From assembly GCA_026713825.1 (NCBI GenBank), contig JAPONS010000016.1:1-56496 (forward strand): 56,496 nt of DNA, in the 5' to 3' direction. Origin of the DNA: Chloroflexota bacterium (GTDB lineage: Bacteria; Chloroflexota; Dehalococcoidia; Lucifugimonadales; UBA1127). Under the pieces are notes generated by a model. It saw nothing but the letters and a program-made list of their open reading frames with translations, had not been told where the DNA came from and searched no databases. Made by a program: the position numbers and the translations under genes. This document shows, one piece after another, positions 43,343-51,638 of the stretch; positions within the stretch are counted from its first letter, which is position 1; each line of letters opens with the position of its first letter.

Positions 43343-44338
43343 CTAGTCCCGCCTGTAGATCGTCGGGTCCTCTTTTTCCTGGCCCATGTCACGGAACCGC
43401 CTGGCCACCGTGTCTCCCAGCAGCATGCCCATGAACTGGTCGGAGGCCTTGAGGCCCTCGGTGGGGGAGTCCTCTTCGCCCTCGCGGCCGAGCATCCACC
43501 GAGCGCGGGCCTCCCACGCCTCGACGAGCGCCCGCTCCAGCGCGGCCTGATCGTCCTTGACCATGCCGCGCAGCCGGTGCAGGTCCTTGATGAGCTCGTC
43601 GATCCAGTACACGATGGCGTCGCGGTTGGTCACGGCGATATCGCGGTGCATGACGGGGTCGCCGGACGCCAAGCGGGAGATGTCGCGGAAACCGCTCGAC
43701 GCCAGCTTGCCCATCTCGCGCCAGCCGGCGCTCCTAGTCGCCGTGTTGACCAGCGAGACGGAGAGCATGAAGGGCAGGTGGCTCACGGCGGCGACGTAGC
43801 TGTCGTGCTCCGCGGGGTCGACGAAGTAGGGCTTGGCGCCGATGGCCTGCACCAGCGAGACGATGACCTGCACCGACTCCGCAGTGGCGCTGCGGGCCGG
43901 GCAGATGGCGTAGACGGCGCCGTTGATCAAGGCGGCCTCGGCCTCCTTGGGGCCGGAGGTCTCCTTGCCCGCCATCGGGTGGCCGCCGACGAAGCTCACG
44001 CCGTCCGGAAGCAACTCCTCCGCCCATGAGACCACGTCAGCCTTGGTGCTGCCGGTGTCTGTGACGATTGCGCCCGGGGAGAGGAACTCGGCGATGAACT
44101 CGAAGAGGTCGCGCATGGCGAGGACGGGGATAGCGACGATGACGATGCTCGCGTCGCGCACGGCATCGGGGATCGTGCGCGCCTCCCGGTCGATGGCGCC
44201 CATTTTCCGGGCCGTCGAGGTGTAGGACGGCTCCAGGTCGATGCCGACGACCTCGAAGTCCTTGTTCTGCGTCTGCCGGATGGCGAGGCCCATGGACGTG
44301 CCGATGAGCCCCAGTCCGATGATGGCGATCTTGTCCAT
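43343..44338 (-). CDS. tyrA: Prephenate dehydrogenase
   Basis: A 331-residue NAD-dependent dehydrogenase for tyrosine synthesis. It begins MDKIAIIGLGLIGTSMGLAIRQ (Rossmann loop), has GSTKADVVSWA, VGGHPMAGKETSGPKEAEAALINGA with the catalytic His, and the helical C-terminal domain AVSHLPFMLSVSLVNTA. The ATG at 44338 is preceded by GGGAG within the longer in-frame extension. A -10 box TATAAT is at 44382-44377 on this strand. There is no chorismate mutase part. Confidence 0.93.
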   Translation of the reverse strand: MDKIAIIGLGLIGTSMGLAIRQTQNKDFEVVGIDLEPSYTSTARKMGAIDREARTIPDAVRDASIVIVAIPVLAMRDLFEFIAEFLSPGAIVTDTGSTKADVVSWAEELLPDGVSFVGGHPMAGKETSGPKEAEAALINGAVYAICPARSATAESVQVIVSLVQAIGAKPYFVDPAEHDSYVAAVSHLPFMLSVSLVNTATRSAGWREMGKLASSGFRDISRLASGDPVMHRDIAVTNRDAIVYWIDELIKDLHRLRGMVKDDQAALERALVEAWEARARWMLGREGEEDSPTEGLKASDQFMGMLLGDTVARRFRDMGQEKEDPTIYRRD

Positions 44339-44376
44339 GAAGGCTCCCATTCTCCCGGCGCTCGATTCGTGCACCT

Positions 44377-44382
44377 ATTATA
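44377..44382 (-). promoter_or_regulatory. Candidate -10 box of tyrA
   Basis: Minus strand TATAAT with TTGCCG 19 bases upstream as the only -35-like match. It lies about 39 bases before the tyrA start. Confidence 0.5.
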
Positions 44383-44413
44383 CGCGGGTATTTGGTTCTT
44401 GCGGCAAGGCGTG

Positions 44414-45109
44414 CTACAGGACGATGCCCTGAAGGAAGCGGATGGGCGGGCCGATGATCCATGCGAGGATGCCCACGCCAAACATGATGTCCAGCATGAT
44501 GACGACGAGTAGAATGCCCGGGCCGTAGGGTTCCAGCCGGAGGAGAGGTATCGCGAGGGCGCGGGGGAGCAGGCCCGCCGCAACCTTGGAGCCGTCCAGC
44601 GGGGCCAGCGGAATCAGGTTGAACACGCCGAGGATGAGGTTCAGGAAGAGCCACATGGCGAAGAACTGCCCGATGACCATCGACACCGGCGCCCCCGACT
44701 CCAGCGGCGTGAAGACGACGTTGTACGGCCACTCCACGATGCCCAGCTTGAACAGCAGCCCAATCAGGAAGGCCAGCACGAAGTTGGACAGGGGGCCGGC
44801 GAAGGCGACCAGCATCATGGCTTTGAGCGCGTTCGCTCCGAAGGCGTGGCCGTTCACCGGCACCGGCTTGCCCCAGCCGCAACCGGCCAGCAAGAACATG
44901 ATGCTGCCCGCGGGGTCCAGGTGCGCCTTTGGGTTCAGTGACAACCGCCCGAGCCGCCGCGCGGTGTCGTCGCCGAGGGAGCTGGCGGTCAGGGCGTGGC
45001 TGAACTCGTGGAAGGTGACGCTGGCGACCACCGCCAGGAGGAGCATGGCGGTGAAGATGAAGAAGGCCGCCGGGTCCTCGCCCAGGATGCCGATGTTACG
45101 GAAGATCAT
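44414..45109 (-). CDS. Site-2 protease family (M50) membrane metallopeptidase
   Basis: A 231-residue intramembrane protease. The zinc site is HEFSH (34-38) in the first helix pair and Asp172 in NLIPLAPLDGSKV. Four to six hydrophobic segments are seen. The GxxxSN-type AGPLSNFVLAFL motif is also typical of the small M50 group without a PDZ domain. Such enzymes cut membrane-bound regulators or signal remnants. The ATG at 45109 overlaps the end of the gene before it; a start at 45139 would add ten polar residues. Confidence 0.9.
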   Translation of the reverse strand: MIFRNIGILGEDPAAFFIFTAMLLLAVVASVTFHEFSHALTASSLGDDTARRLGRLSLNPKAHLDPAGSIMFLLAGCGWGKPVPVNGHAFGANALKAMMLVAFAGPLSNFVLAFLIGLLFKLGIVEWPYNVVFTPLESGAPVSMVIGQFFAMWLFLNLILGVFNLIPLAPLDGSKVAAGLLPRALAIPLLRLEPYGPGILLVVIMLDIMFGVGILAWIIGPPIRFLQGIVL

Positions 45110-45881
45110 CGGGGTCGTCCGGGTCGAAGTCGTCGTCATCGTCGTGCTGCGGGTGGGAGCGGCTATTGATGCGCGGCAGCACCGCAGAGGGGCCCTCGCT
45201 GCGGGACTTGCGGCGCGGCAGCCCGCGGATCGCCTCCGAGAGCGCCTTCAAGGCGTCGGCGTTGGTGGTCTCAAGGTCCGCGACGACGCCCTCGACGCCA
45301 ATCTCGCGGAGGCATTCGAGCTCCCACGCGGTCAGCGCGCCATGGACAGGCAGCAGGAACGGACGGCCTATCTCGCAGCGGGCCGTCGCCAGGTGCATGA
45401 GCACCTCCAGCGTCAACGGAGACGCGACGGCGTCGGCATAGACGACGGCGTCGACGGGCATGACCTCCAGCGAGTGCGCGTGCTCCTCCTTCAGGTCGAC
45501 CGGAATCACCAAAAGCTTGCCGACGTCCTCGTTGCGCAGCGCATCCAGCGAGGACGTGAGGCCGGTCAGGGAGACGAAGTCGGCGCCAGCGTCCACGAGG
45601 GCGCTCACGTCGTCAGCGGCGAGGGCGTTGACCTGCGCGCCCCAGGGCACGCCGGGCAGCGACTGCATGGCCTGCGACGCGGCGGCCGCATCTGCGCCGT
45701 CGCCGCGGAAGATGACGCCGTCGAGCGCGATACCGTCCGCGTTGGCGACGGCTCGCGGCTCGGCGGTGGCCGCGAGGAGGAGCATGGTGGGCATCGGCTG
45801 CCGCCGGGCGGCCGCGCCAAAGCCCATGGGCGCGGGCGCATCCTTGCCCAGACGTTCAATACGTTGAATCAGCTTGCTCAT
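45096..45881 (-). CDS. Hypothetical barrel-like protein with acidic tail
   Basis: A 261-residue soluble protein that I do not recognise. The repeated pattern of strand then helix (PTMLLLAATAEP, DGVIFRGDGAD, VPWGAQVNAL, DFVSLTGLTSS, KLLVIPVDLK, DAVVYADAV, RPFLLPVHG, GVEGVVADLET) suggests a TIM-barrel-like fold. The last residues are a strongly acidic tail (HDDDDDFDPDDPDDLP). No catalytic motif stands out. Overlap with the M50 protease start by 14 bases suggests co-translation. Confidence 0.75.
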   Translation of the reverse strand: MSKLIQRIERLGKDAPAPMGFGAAARRQPMPTMLLLAATAEPRAVANADGIALDGVIFRGDGADAAAASQAMQSLPGVPWGAQVNALAADDVSALVDAGADFVSLTGLTSSLDALRNEDVGKLLVIPVDLKEEHAHSLEVMPVDAVVYADAVASPLTLEVLMHLATARCEIGRPFLLPVHGALTAWELECLREIGVEGVVADLETTNADALKALSEAIRGLPRRKSRSEGPSAVLPRINSRSHPQHDDDDDFDPDDPDDLP

Positions 45882-46034
45882 ATTGCCTCACAGGTGGAGT
45901 GCCCGTCGGCGGTGCGCGGGTTTTCGGTTCGCCGAGAGGCTACACGTATGGTAGCACACCGAGATTGGGCGCGGGCATGGCGCAGGGGGGCAAGCGCCTG
46001 ATGGCAAGGCATCAGTGCCTGGTCTCACGGTGGC

Positions 46035-46769
46035 TCACCGCCCAAAGCTCAGCCGCGCGGCCAGCGAGTCCGGGAGGCCGGCGGCCGCCATCTTCACCTG
46101 CGTCCGCTCGATGTCGTAGGGCACGCGGTGGTGGGTGATTGTGCGGGCTGCGGTGTCATAGACGGCGTAGGCGGCGCGAGGGTCACCGTCGCGGGGCTGG
46201 CCGACGCTGCCGGGGTTGATTATCAAGCGAGCGCCGTCGAGGGCGACTGACATGCCGGGCTGGAGCGGCGTGACGACGCCGGACTCGTCGCAAGCGAAAG
46301 GGAGATGCGAGTGGCCGAGCAGGCACAGGGGAGTGTCGAAGAGGCTGAAGCACTCGCCGGTGACCTCCGGGGGCATAAGCCAGGGCAGGAAGTACTCCCA
46401 CACCGGCTCGCGCGGCGTGCCGTGCACCAGCGTGGCCTCGGCCTCCTCGTGGCGGAGCAGGTTCGAGCGAAGGTAGTCCTGCTCGCCGGGCGTGAGCCGG
46501 TGGCGCGTCCACAGCGCAGCGGCGCGGGCCGCGGGGTTGAACGTCTCGACGGAAAGCTCGCCGATGGCGGCCAGATCGTGGTTGCCGGCGACCGCGGCGT
46601 GGGGGTAGGAACGCAGCAACGCGAGGCACTCGCCGGGGTCCGGCCCGTACCCGACGACGTCGCCCAGGCAGAGGACGCGCACGAAACCGCCGGACGCCTC
46701 CGCGTGTGCGATGACCGCGTTGAGGGCCTCCAGGTTGCTGTGCACATCGGCCACCACAAGGCAGCGCAT
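46035..46769 (-). CDS. Calcineurin-like metallophosphoesterase
   Basis: A 244-residue phosphoesterase of the YfcE/MJ0936 type. Metal ligands are visible: Asp8 and His10 in VADVHSN, Asp37 in CLGDVVGYG, Asn63 and His64 in AGNHD, a later His in LVHGTP and GHSH in LLGHSHLPF. It hydrolyses phosphodiesters or phosphomonoesters; the substrate is unknown. The ATG at 46769 is preceded by AAGGTGAGG. It is divergent from thiL, with starts only 46 bases apart. Confidence 0.92.
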   Translation of the reverse strand: MRCLVVADVHSNLEALNAVIAHAEASGGFVRVLCLGDVVGYGPDPGECLALLRSYPHAAVAGNHDLAAIGELSVETFNPAARAAALWTRHRLTPGEQDYLRSNLLRHEEAEATLVHGTPREPVWEYFLPWLMPPEVTGECFSLFDTPLCLLGHSHLPFACDESGVVTPLQPGMSVALDGARLIINPGSVGQPRDGDPRAAYAVYDTAARTITHHRVPYDIERTQVKMAAAGLPDSLAARLSFGR

Positions 46770-46779
46770 GTTCCTCACC

Positions 46780-46808
46780 TTGGCCGTAGCTGGCGGCTCA
46801 AGTATAAT
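46780..46808 (+). promoter_or_regulatory. Leaderless promoter of thiL
   Basis: TTGGCC (46780-46785), 17-base spacer, TATAAT (46803-46808). The ATG follows exactly 7 bases later, so the transcript should begin at or next to the start codon. No ribosome site is present. Confidence 0.75.
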
Positions 46809-46815
46809 TCGGTTC

Positions 46816-47823
46816 ATGCTGGTACGGGAACTTGGGGAGTTCGGCCTCATAGCGCGCCTGTCCCGGCGCGTGTCCGCCTCGACCGCCGGCGCATCCCAAC
46901 GCAAGGAGCCGCCGCTCCACGTGCGCGTCGGCATCGGCGACGACGCTGCCGTGTGGGACACTGCGGGCGCGGCTGAGGCGCTGACCACCGACACCATCGT
47001 CGACGGGACGCACTTCACGCTCGCCACGACGGGCTGGGACGATCTCGGCTGGAAGGCGCTGGCCACGAACCTGAGCGACATCGCCGCGATGGGCGCCAGG
47101 CCGGGCGCGGCGGTCGTGACCCTCGGCCTGCCGCCGGACACCCGGGTGGAGGACATCGACGCGCTGTACGACGGCCTGCTGGAGGCCGCGGCAGAGTTCG
47201 GCGCGAGCGTGGCCGGGGGCGATGTCGTTGCCTCGCCGACGCTGTTCATCACTGTCGCCCTGACGGGCACGCTGCAACATGAGCCGATGCTGCGCTCGGC
47301 GGCGCGGCCGGGCGACCTGATTGCCGTGACGGGCTCGCTGGGCGCGTCGGCGGCGGGGCTCGCCGTGCTGCAAGGGGCATCGACTGCCGGGAGAGCCGAC
47401 GCCAAGCCGTTGCTCGACGCACACCGCCGCCCGTGGCCGCGCGTCGCCGAGGGCGCGGCGCTCGCCGAGGCGGGCGTCCTGAGTGCGATGGACATAACGG
47501 ACGGGCTCGTGGACGACCTGGGCAAGCTGTGCGCGGCCGCCGGATGCGCCGCCCGGCTCGACGCGGCATGCGTCCCGGTGCACGCCGCCGCGCTCGCCGC
47601 GTTCCCGGACGAGGCGATGACGATGGCGCTGAACGGCGGCGAGGACTACGAGCTGCTCTTCACCGCGCCGCCGCGGCTGATGGCGTCGATTGGGAGCGGG
47701 CCAGCCTGCGGCGTTCACGTTGTTGGTGAGATAATCTCAGGGACATCCGGAGAAGTTGTCGTGGTAGATGATAAGGGCAATGCGATGGCGCCTCCTCGCA
47801 AGGGATGGGACCACTTCGGATGA
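46816..47823 (+). CDS. thiL: Thiamine-monophosphate kinase
   Basis: A 335-residue ATP-dependent kinase making thiamine diphosphate. It shows GIGDDAAVW (41-49), DTIVDGTHF, LATNLSDIAAMGARPGAAVVTLGLP, GGDVV, and late DITDGLVDDLGKL and LNGGEDYELLFT, all conserved metal- and nucleotide-binding blocks. The ATG has no ribosome site and sits 7 bases after TATAAT. Its stop overlaps the tsaE start (ATGA). It opens a cluster thiL-tsaE-tsaB-ndk. Confidence 0.94.
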   Translation: MLVRELGEFGLIARLSRRVSASTAGASQRKEPPLHVRVGIGDDAAVWDTAGAAEALTTDTIVDGTHFTLATTGWDDLGWKALATNLSDIAAMGARPGAAVVTLGLPPDTRVEDIDALYDGLLEAAAEFGASVAGGDVVASPTLFITVALTGTLQHEPMLRSAARPGDLIAVTGSLGASAAGLAVLQGASTAGRADAKPLLDAHRRPWPRVAEGAALAEAGVLSAMDITDGLVDDLGKLCAAAGCAARLDAACVPVHAAALAAFPDEAMTMALNGGEDYELLFTAPPRLMASIGSGPACGVHVVGEIISGTSGEVVVVDDKGNAMAPPRKGWDHFG

Positions 47824-48305
47824 GCGTCAGGCTGCACATAGCGAGCGGGAGCGCGGAGGAGACGCTGCACATCGGCGCGGAGCTGGGGCGGCGGCTGCAG
47901 CCCGGCGACGCCCTGCTGCTGACCGGCGACCTCGGCGCGGGCAAGACGACGCTGACGCAGGGCATCGCCCTGGGCCTCGACGTGCCGGAACGGCCGCGCA
48001 GCCCGACGTTCGTGATGGCGACCGAGTACGAGGGGCGGCTGCCGCTCTACCACCTCGACCTCTACCGCGTGGAAGACCTCGGCGAGCTGGGCGAACTGGG
48101 CCTGGACGAGTACCTGATCAGCGACGGCGTCACGGTGGTCGAGTGGGCCGACCGCGCGCCCCACGCCTTCCCCGCGCACAGTCTCTGGGTCGACCTGCAG
48201 GCATCAGGCGAGGACGGCAGGGACATTACCGTCTCGTGCGCCGAGCCGCGCAACCCGGCAGTCGCCGAGTGGCTGGAGCAGACGTCCGCCGCGAGGAGCG
48301 TCTAG
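47820..48305 (+). CDS. tsaE: tRNA threonylcarbamoyladenosine biosynthesis ATPase
   Basis: A 161-residue P-loop ATPase needed for the t6A37 tRNA modification. The Walker A motif is GDLGAGKTT (36-44), followed by SPTFVMATEYEGRLPLYHLDLYR and the ending DGVTVVEWADRAPHAFP, all characteristic. It works with TsaB and TsaD; tsaB is the next gene with one base between them. The start overlaps the thiL stop. Confidence 0.95.
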   Translation: MSVRLHIASGSAEETLHIGAELGRRLQPGDALLLTGDLGAGKTTLTQGIALGLDVPERPRSPTFVMATEYEGRLPLYHLDLYRVEDLGELGELGLDEYLISDGVTVVEWADRAPHAFPAHSLWVDLQASGEDGRDITVSCAEPRNPAVAEWLEQTSAARSV

Positions 48306-48306
48306 C

Positions 48307-48999
48307 GTGGAGCTTTGCATCGACACCGCCACGCGCTACGCGGGCGTTGCCCTCTCCGTGGACGGCGTCGTCATCGCCGAGACCTCGTGGCACAGCCGCA
48401 ACAACCACACGGCGGAGCTCGCGCCCACCGTCCTGAAGCTGCTGAAGGATGCGGGCGCCGACGCCAAGCAGATCACCGGCATCGCGGCAATCATCGGGCC
48501 GGGCGGGTTCAGCGCGCTGCGCGTCGGCCTCGGCTTCGCAAAGGGGATGGCTGAATCGCTGGACATCCCCATCGCGCCGGTGAGCGCGCTGGAGGTCGAG
48601 GCCGCACGGCACTTCAAGGCCGAGCCAGGGCCGCTGCTGCCTCTGCTGGAGGTCGGGCGCGACCGCGTGGCGTGGTGCGTGTACCAGCACGACGGCGACG
48701 GCTGGCGGCGCACGACGGAGGAGCGGGTCACAACGGTCGCAGAAATGGTCGAGGCCGCGCTGCCGGACGCCGTCTACTGCGGCGAGGGTGCATGGCACAC
48801 GGCCGATCGCCTGCGGGAGCTCGCGCCGGACGAGCGGGTCATCGCGCTGGAACCGCCGACGCGGTCGCCGGCCGTGCTGGCGGCGCTGGGGCACGCGGCG
48901 CTGGCATCCGGCGGCGCGCCGGACCGGCAGACGCTGGAGCCCAACTACCTGCGCCCGCCAAGCATCACCATGCCGTCCGGGCGGACAAATATACAATAG
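48307..48999 (+). CDS. tsaB: tRNA threonylcarbamoyladenosine biosynthesis protein TsaB
   Basis: A 230-residue ASKHA-fold protein that pairs with TsaD and TsaE. It begins LCIDTATRYAGVAL, has NHTAELAPTVLKLL, IIGPGGFSALRVGLGFAKGMAESL and VSALEVEA, typical of TsaB. The GTG start directly follows tsaE. The C-terminal half is more variable and ends with the usual PNYLRPPS. No tsaD is in the window. Confidence 0.94.
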   Translation: MELCIDTATRYAGVALSVDGVVIAETSWHSRNNHTAELAPTVLKLLKDAGADAKQITGIAAIIGPGGFSALRVGLGFAKGMAESLDIPIAPVSALEVEAARHFKAEPGPLLPLLEVGRDRVAWCVYQHDGDGWRRTTEERVTTVAEMVEAALPDAVYCGEGAWHTADRLRELAPDERVIALEPPTRSPAVLAALGHAALASGGAPDRQTLEPNYLRPPSITMPSGRTNIQ

Positions 49000-49030
49000 G
49001 CTGAGAACAACAAGCACCAGGAGGAACGAC

Positions 49031-49489
49031 TTGGCAGACATCCAGACAACCCTTGTGCTCATCAAGCCGGACGGGCTTCAGCGCGGGCTGGCGGGGGAGA
49101 TCATCAGCAGGCTGGAACGCCGCGGGCTGCAACTGGTGGGCATGAAGCTCATGCGCGTGGACGAGGCGCTGGCCCATCTGCACTACGAGGCCCATGTGGA
49201 ACGGCCCTTCTTCCCGGGACTCGTGCAGTTCATCACGTCAAGCCCGATCATCGCGATGGCGGTGCGCGGGCCGGACAGCGTCGAGCTCGTGCGGCAGACG
49301 GTAGGCGCGACGAACCCCGCGGCAGCGGCGCCAGGCACAATCCGCGGCGACCTCGGCATCGACATCGGGCGCAACCTCATCCACGGGTCGGACTCGCCGG
49401 AAGCGGCGGTGCGCGAGGTCGCGCTCTTCTTCGCGCCGGAGGAGGTCGTCGACTGGGAGCGCAACGTCGAGGGGTGGATCGTCGAGTAG
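49031..49489 (+). CDS. ndk: Nucleoside diphosphate kinase
   Basis: A 152-residue kinase balancing NDP and NTP pools. Lys12 (LIKPDGLQRG) and the phosphorylated His118 in NLIHGSDSPEAA are visible, with GATNPAAAAPGTIRGD conserved. The start is a TTG at 49031, six bases after AGGAGG; an upstream frame overlapping tsaB is not used. Length is typical. It ends against the family B palindrome shared with rsfS. Confidence 0.95.
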   Translation: MADIQTTLVLIKPDGLQRGLAGEIISRLERRGLQLVGMKLMRVDEALAHLHYEAHVERPFFPGLVQFITSSPIIAMAVRGPDSVELVRQTVGATNPAAAAPGTIRGDLGIDIGRNLIHGSDSPEAAVREVALFFAPEEVVDWERNVEGWIVE

Positions 49490-49509
49490 GGGCGATTCGC
49501 GAATCGCCT
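49490..49509. repeat. Short palindrome, family B copy 2, between ndk and rsfS
   Basis: GGGCGATTCGCGAATCGCC with a perfect 18-base inverted core (49491-49508), directly against the rsfS stop. It differs from the copy at 42519 by a paired change (A-T for G-C) and may act as a bidirectional terminator. Confidence 0.7.
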
Positions 49510-49862
49510 TACTGCACGTGCACGAGGGGCACGGCCTCGCGCCAGAGCTGCTCGAGGCGGTAGTACTCACGCTCCTGGGGCGAGAAGACGTGGATGAGGA
49601 CGTCGCCGTAGTCCAGCAGCACCCAGCCGGACTGCACGGTGCCCTCGCGGTGGTTTACCGGGATGCCCTCGCCCTTGAGCGCGAACGTGATGTCCTCGAT
49701 GAGGGCGTTGATCTGCCGTGTGTTATCGGCGCTCAGCAGCACGAAGTAGTCAGCGAAGTCCGCGATCTCGCGGATGTCCAGCAACACGATGTTCGACGCC
49801 TGCTTGTCGCTGGCAATTTCCACTGCGCGCTGTGCAATGTGTAGCGGTCCTGCGTTAGCCAT
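49509..49862 (-). CDS. rsfS: Ribosome silencing factor (Iojap family)
   Basis: A 117-residue protein that binds ribosomal protein L14 and keeps subunits apart in slow growth. The family block SNIVLLDIREIADFADYFVLLSADNTRQINALIEDI and the late HREGTVQSGWVLLDYGDVLIHVFSPQEREYYRLEQLW are seen. The ATG at 49862 has no ribosome site; TATAAT ends exactly 7 bases before it, so a leaderless transcript is likely. An in-frame extension to 49913 crosses this promoter and is rejected. Confidence 0.95.
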   Translation of the reverse strand: MANAGPLHIAQRAVEIASDKQASNIVLLDIREIADFADYFVLLSADNTRQINALIEDITFALKGEGIPVNHREGTVQSGWVLLDYGDVLIHVFSPQEREYYRLEQLWREAVPLVHVQ

Positions 49863-49869
49863 CACAGGC

Positions 49870-49897
49870 ATTATAGTACGCTTCACCAGTACGTCCA
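49870..49897 (-). promoter_or_regulatory. Leaderless promoter of rsfS
   Basis: Minus strand TGGACG (49897-49892), 16-base spacer, TATAAT (49875-49870), then 7 bases to the ATG. The arrangement is the same as at thiL. Confidence 0.65.
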
Positions 49898-50030
49898 GTG
49901 GAACCGGCGGCATCGCTCACAGAGAAGATTGGAAGCGGGGGCAAGGGAACATCCGGGGCCCGCGTTTCGTTCTTTCAAGTAAGGCTGCGTATCTGCGGCA
50001 AAACCGGTTGCAAGGTGCGCATAGCAGGGG

Positions 50031-50059
50031 TTGACACGCCTTACACGCGCCCCTACTAT
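50031..50059 (+). promoter_or_regulatory. Promoter of the first collagen-like gene of the cluster
   Basis: TTGACA (50031-50036), 17-base spacer, TACTAT (50054-50059), about 75 bases before the start. The stretch 49898-50030 holds no gene I can support. Confidence 0.82.
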
Positions 50060-50134
50060 AGGGTGCGGTATTCTGAATGGGTTGCTGTGAATGCAGCAAG
50101 GCCCCAAACACCTCGTAAAACGAAAGGGGATCTC

Positions 50135-50701
50135 ATGGAACGGTATTCACCCAGGCGCATCAGTGGGATTGCTATCATCGCAGTACTTATGCTGGCCCTT
50201 CTGATCGCCGCTTGCGAAGGTCCCGCCGGCCCGCAAGGCATACAAGGTCCCCAGGGTGAGCCAGGTCTTCCCGGTCTCCCGGGCAACCCCGGTCTTCCGG
50301 GCGTCCAGGGCGTCCAGGGCGAGCCCGGTCTCCCCGGCAACCCCGGTCTCCCCGGCGTCCAGGGCCCACAGGGTGAGCAGGGCCCGCCCGGCCCGTCCGT
50401 CGCTGCCTCGATTGCAGTTCCGGTGAACTCGTTTGAGGACGGTATGGAGCACTCTCTGACCGTCATGGGCTCCGGGTTCTCGGCCGGCGACGTGATCTTC
50501 GGTGAGATCGCCATCGGTGGCGAGGACACGGTGGCCGTCGTTGGCGCAACCGCCAACGGGTCCGGCGCGTTCATGAGCACGTCCGGCCTCGACCTCGAAT
50601 CGCTGGCGACCCTCACGCCGGGTGTCTACACCCTCCACGTCCGCGACACCAGCGGCAACAACGCCACCTACCCCATCGTGGTGACGAAGCCCAAGGAATA
50701 G
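50135..50701 (+). CDS. Collagen-like lipoprotein 1 (20 Gly-X-Y triplets)
   Basis: A 188-residue exported protein. Lipobox Cys27 (LLIAAC) is followed at once by exactly 20 Gly-X-Y triplets (GPA to GPS), rich in GLP, GNP and GEP. The head (about 90-188) is beta-rich: [64 protein letters not shown], resembling an Ig or IPT-like sandwich. The likely product is a trimeric stalk of about 17 nm with three heads, anchored by lipid. AAAGGGGA precedes the ATG. A strong terminator follows. Confidence 0.9.
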   Translation: MERYSPRRISGIAIIAVLMLALLIAACEGPAGPQGIQGPQGEPGLPGLPGNPGLPGVQGVQGEPGLPGNPGLPGVQGPQGEQGPPGPSVAASIAVPVNSFEDGMEHSLTVMGSGFSAGDVIFGEIAIGGEDTVAVVGATANGSGAFMSTSGLDLESLATLTPGVYTLHVRDTSGNNATYPIVVTKPKE

Positions 50702-50717
50702 AAGAACAAGGTCAACC

Positions 50718-50758
50718 AAGAGGCCCCCGGGAAGATTTCCCGGGGGCCTCTTTTGTTT
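50718..50758 (+). terminator. Strong intrinsic terminator after collagen-like gene 1
   Basis: AAGAGGCCCCCGGGAA (50718-50733), 3-base loop, exact complement (50737-50752), then TTTGTTT. Perfect 16-bp stem. Confidence 0.93.
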
Positions 50759-50800
50759 GCGCGGAAGGCGGCGCATCCCGGCAACCACTCCGCCGCCCCT

Positions 50801-50829
50801 TTGCGCCTGCCAGGGCGTTCTGTTAGGGT
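50801..50829 (+). promoter_or_regulatory. Candidate promoter of collagen-like gene 2
   Basis: TTGCGC (50801-50806), 17-base spacer, TAGGGT (50824-50829), 32 bases before the start. Confidence 0.6.
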
Positions 50830-50861
50830 AGCGCCACTATCCTCCCGTCAAGGAGTCAAAC

Positions 50862-51443
50862 ATGGCAAGCAACCGATCATCGACATGGCAGCCGAGCAGC
50901 CGCATCGTGGGCATGGCCCTCATCCTCTCGATGCTGGCGGCTCTCGTCATGGCGGCGTGCGGGCCTGAGGGGGCCCAGGGCGCACAGGGGCCGCAGGGCC
51001 CACCCGGCGAGCCGGGCCTTGCCGGCCTCCCCGGCAACCCCGGTGACGCAGGCGTGCAGGGGCCAGCCGGAGATCCCGGCCAGCCGGGCAACCCCGGCTT
51101 CGCCGGCCTCCAGGGCCCGCGGGGACCCGTCGGCCCCAGCACCGTCGCGAGCGTCGTGATCTCGCTGGACGGCGGCCCTATCGTTGTGGGGGCTGAGAAC
51201 AGCTTCACGGTCATCGGCGCGGGCTTTGCCAAGGGCGACGCCATCTACGGCGAGCTGTTCACTGGGGATGAACCCCTCTCCATGGTCGGCGGCACGGTTA
51301 CGGAATCGGGCGCATTCTCGGCCATGGCAAGCATAGACCTCAGGCGTCTCACGGCGCTGGGGCCGGGCGTGTACACGCTCTTCGTCCGCGACAACAGCGG
51401 CAACAACGCGACCGCTCCCCTGGCGATCACGGCGGCGAAGTAG
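50862..51443 (+). CDS. Collagen-like lipoprotein 2 (20 Gly-X-Y triplets)
   Basis: A 193-residue exported protein and a tandem paralogue of the gene before. Lipobox Cys33 (LVMAAC) is followed directly by 20 Gly-X-Y triplets (GPE to GPS). The head has [26 protein letters not shown] and [24 protein letters not shown], clearly related to the heads of its two neighbours. AAGGAG precedes the ATG. It has its own promoter-like boxes and terminator, so the three genes may be separately controlled. Confidence 0.9.
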   Translation: MASNRSSTWQPSSRIVGMALILSMLAALVMAACGPEGAQGAQGPQGPPGEPGLAGLPGNPGDAGVQGPAGDPGQPGNPGFAGLQGPRGPVGPSTVASVVISLDGGPIVVGAENSFTVIGAGFAKGDAIYGELFTGDEPLSMVGGTVTESGAFSAMASIDLRRLTALGPGVYTLFVRDNSGNNATAPLAITAAK

Positions 51444-51466
51444 CCCGTTTGCAGCGGGCTGGACGT

Positions 51467-51507
51467 AGAGGCCCCGGTGCGCACGATTGTGCCAGGGCCT
51501 CTTGTTT
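51467..51507 (+). terminator. Terminator after collagen-like gene 2
   Basis: GAGGCCC (51468-51474) and GGGCCTC (51495-51501) enclose an inner GCAC/GTGC stem, followed by TTGTTTG. A second small hairpin GCCCG/CGGGC lies just after the stop codon. Confidence 0.8.
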
Positions 51508-51638
51508 GTACGACGGCAAAGGCGACAACCGGAAACCCTCGATTTTTGCCTGTAGCTACCCAAGCGAAGGCAGCTATTCCAGGATGGCTACTATGTTGCT
51601 GCGAAGCCAGGTGCGGGCAGTAAAGAAGGCCGAAGGCC

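Noticed and set aside
46770-47525. Extension of the metallophosphoesterase frame across thiL
   Set aside because: The conserved phosphoesterase start is at 46769, and the extension is antisense to thiL with low-complexity translation.
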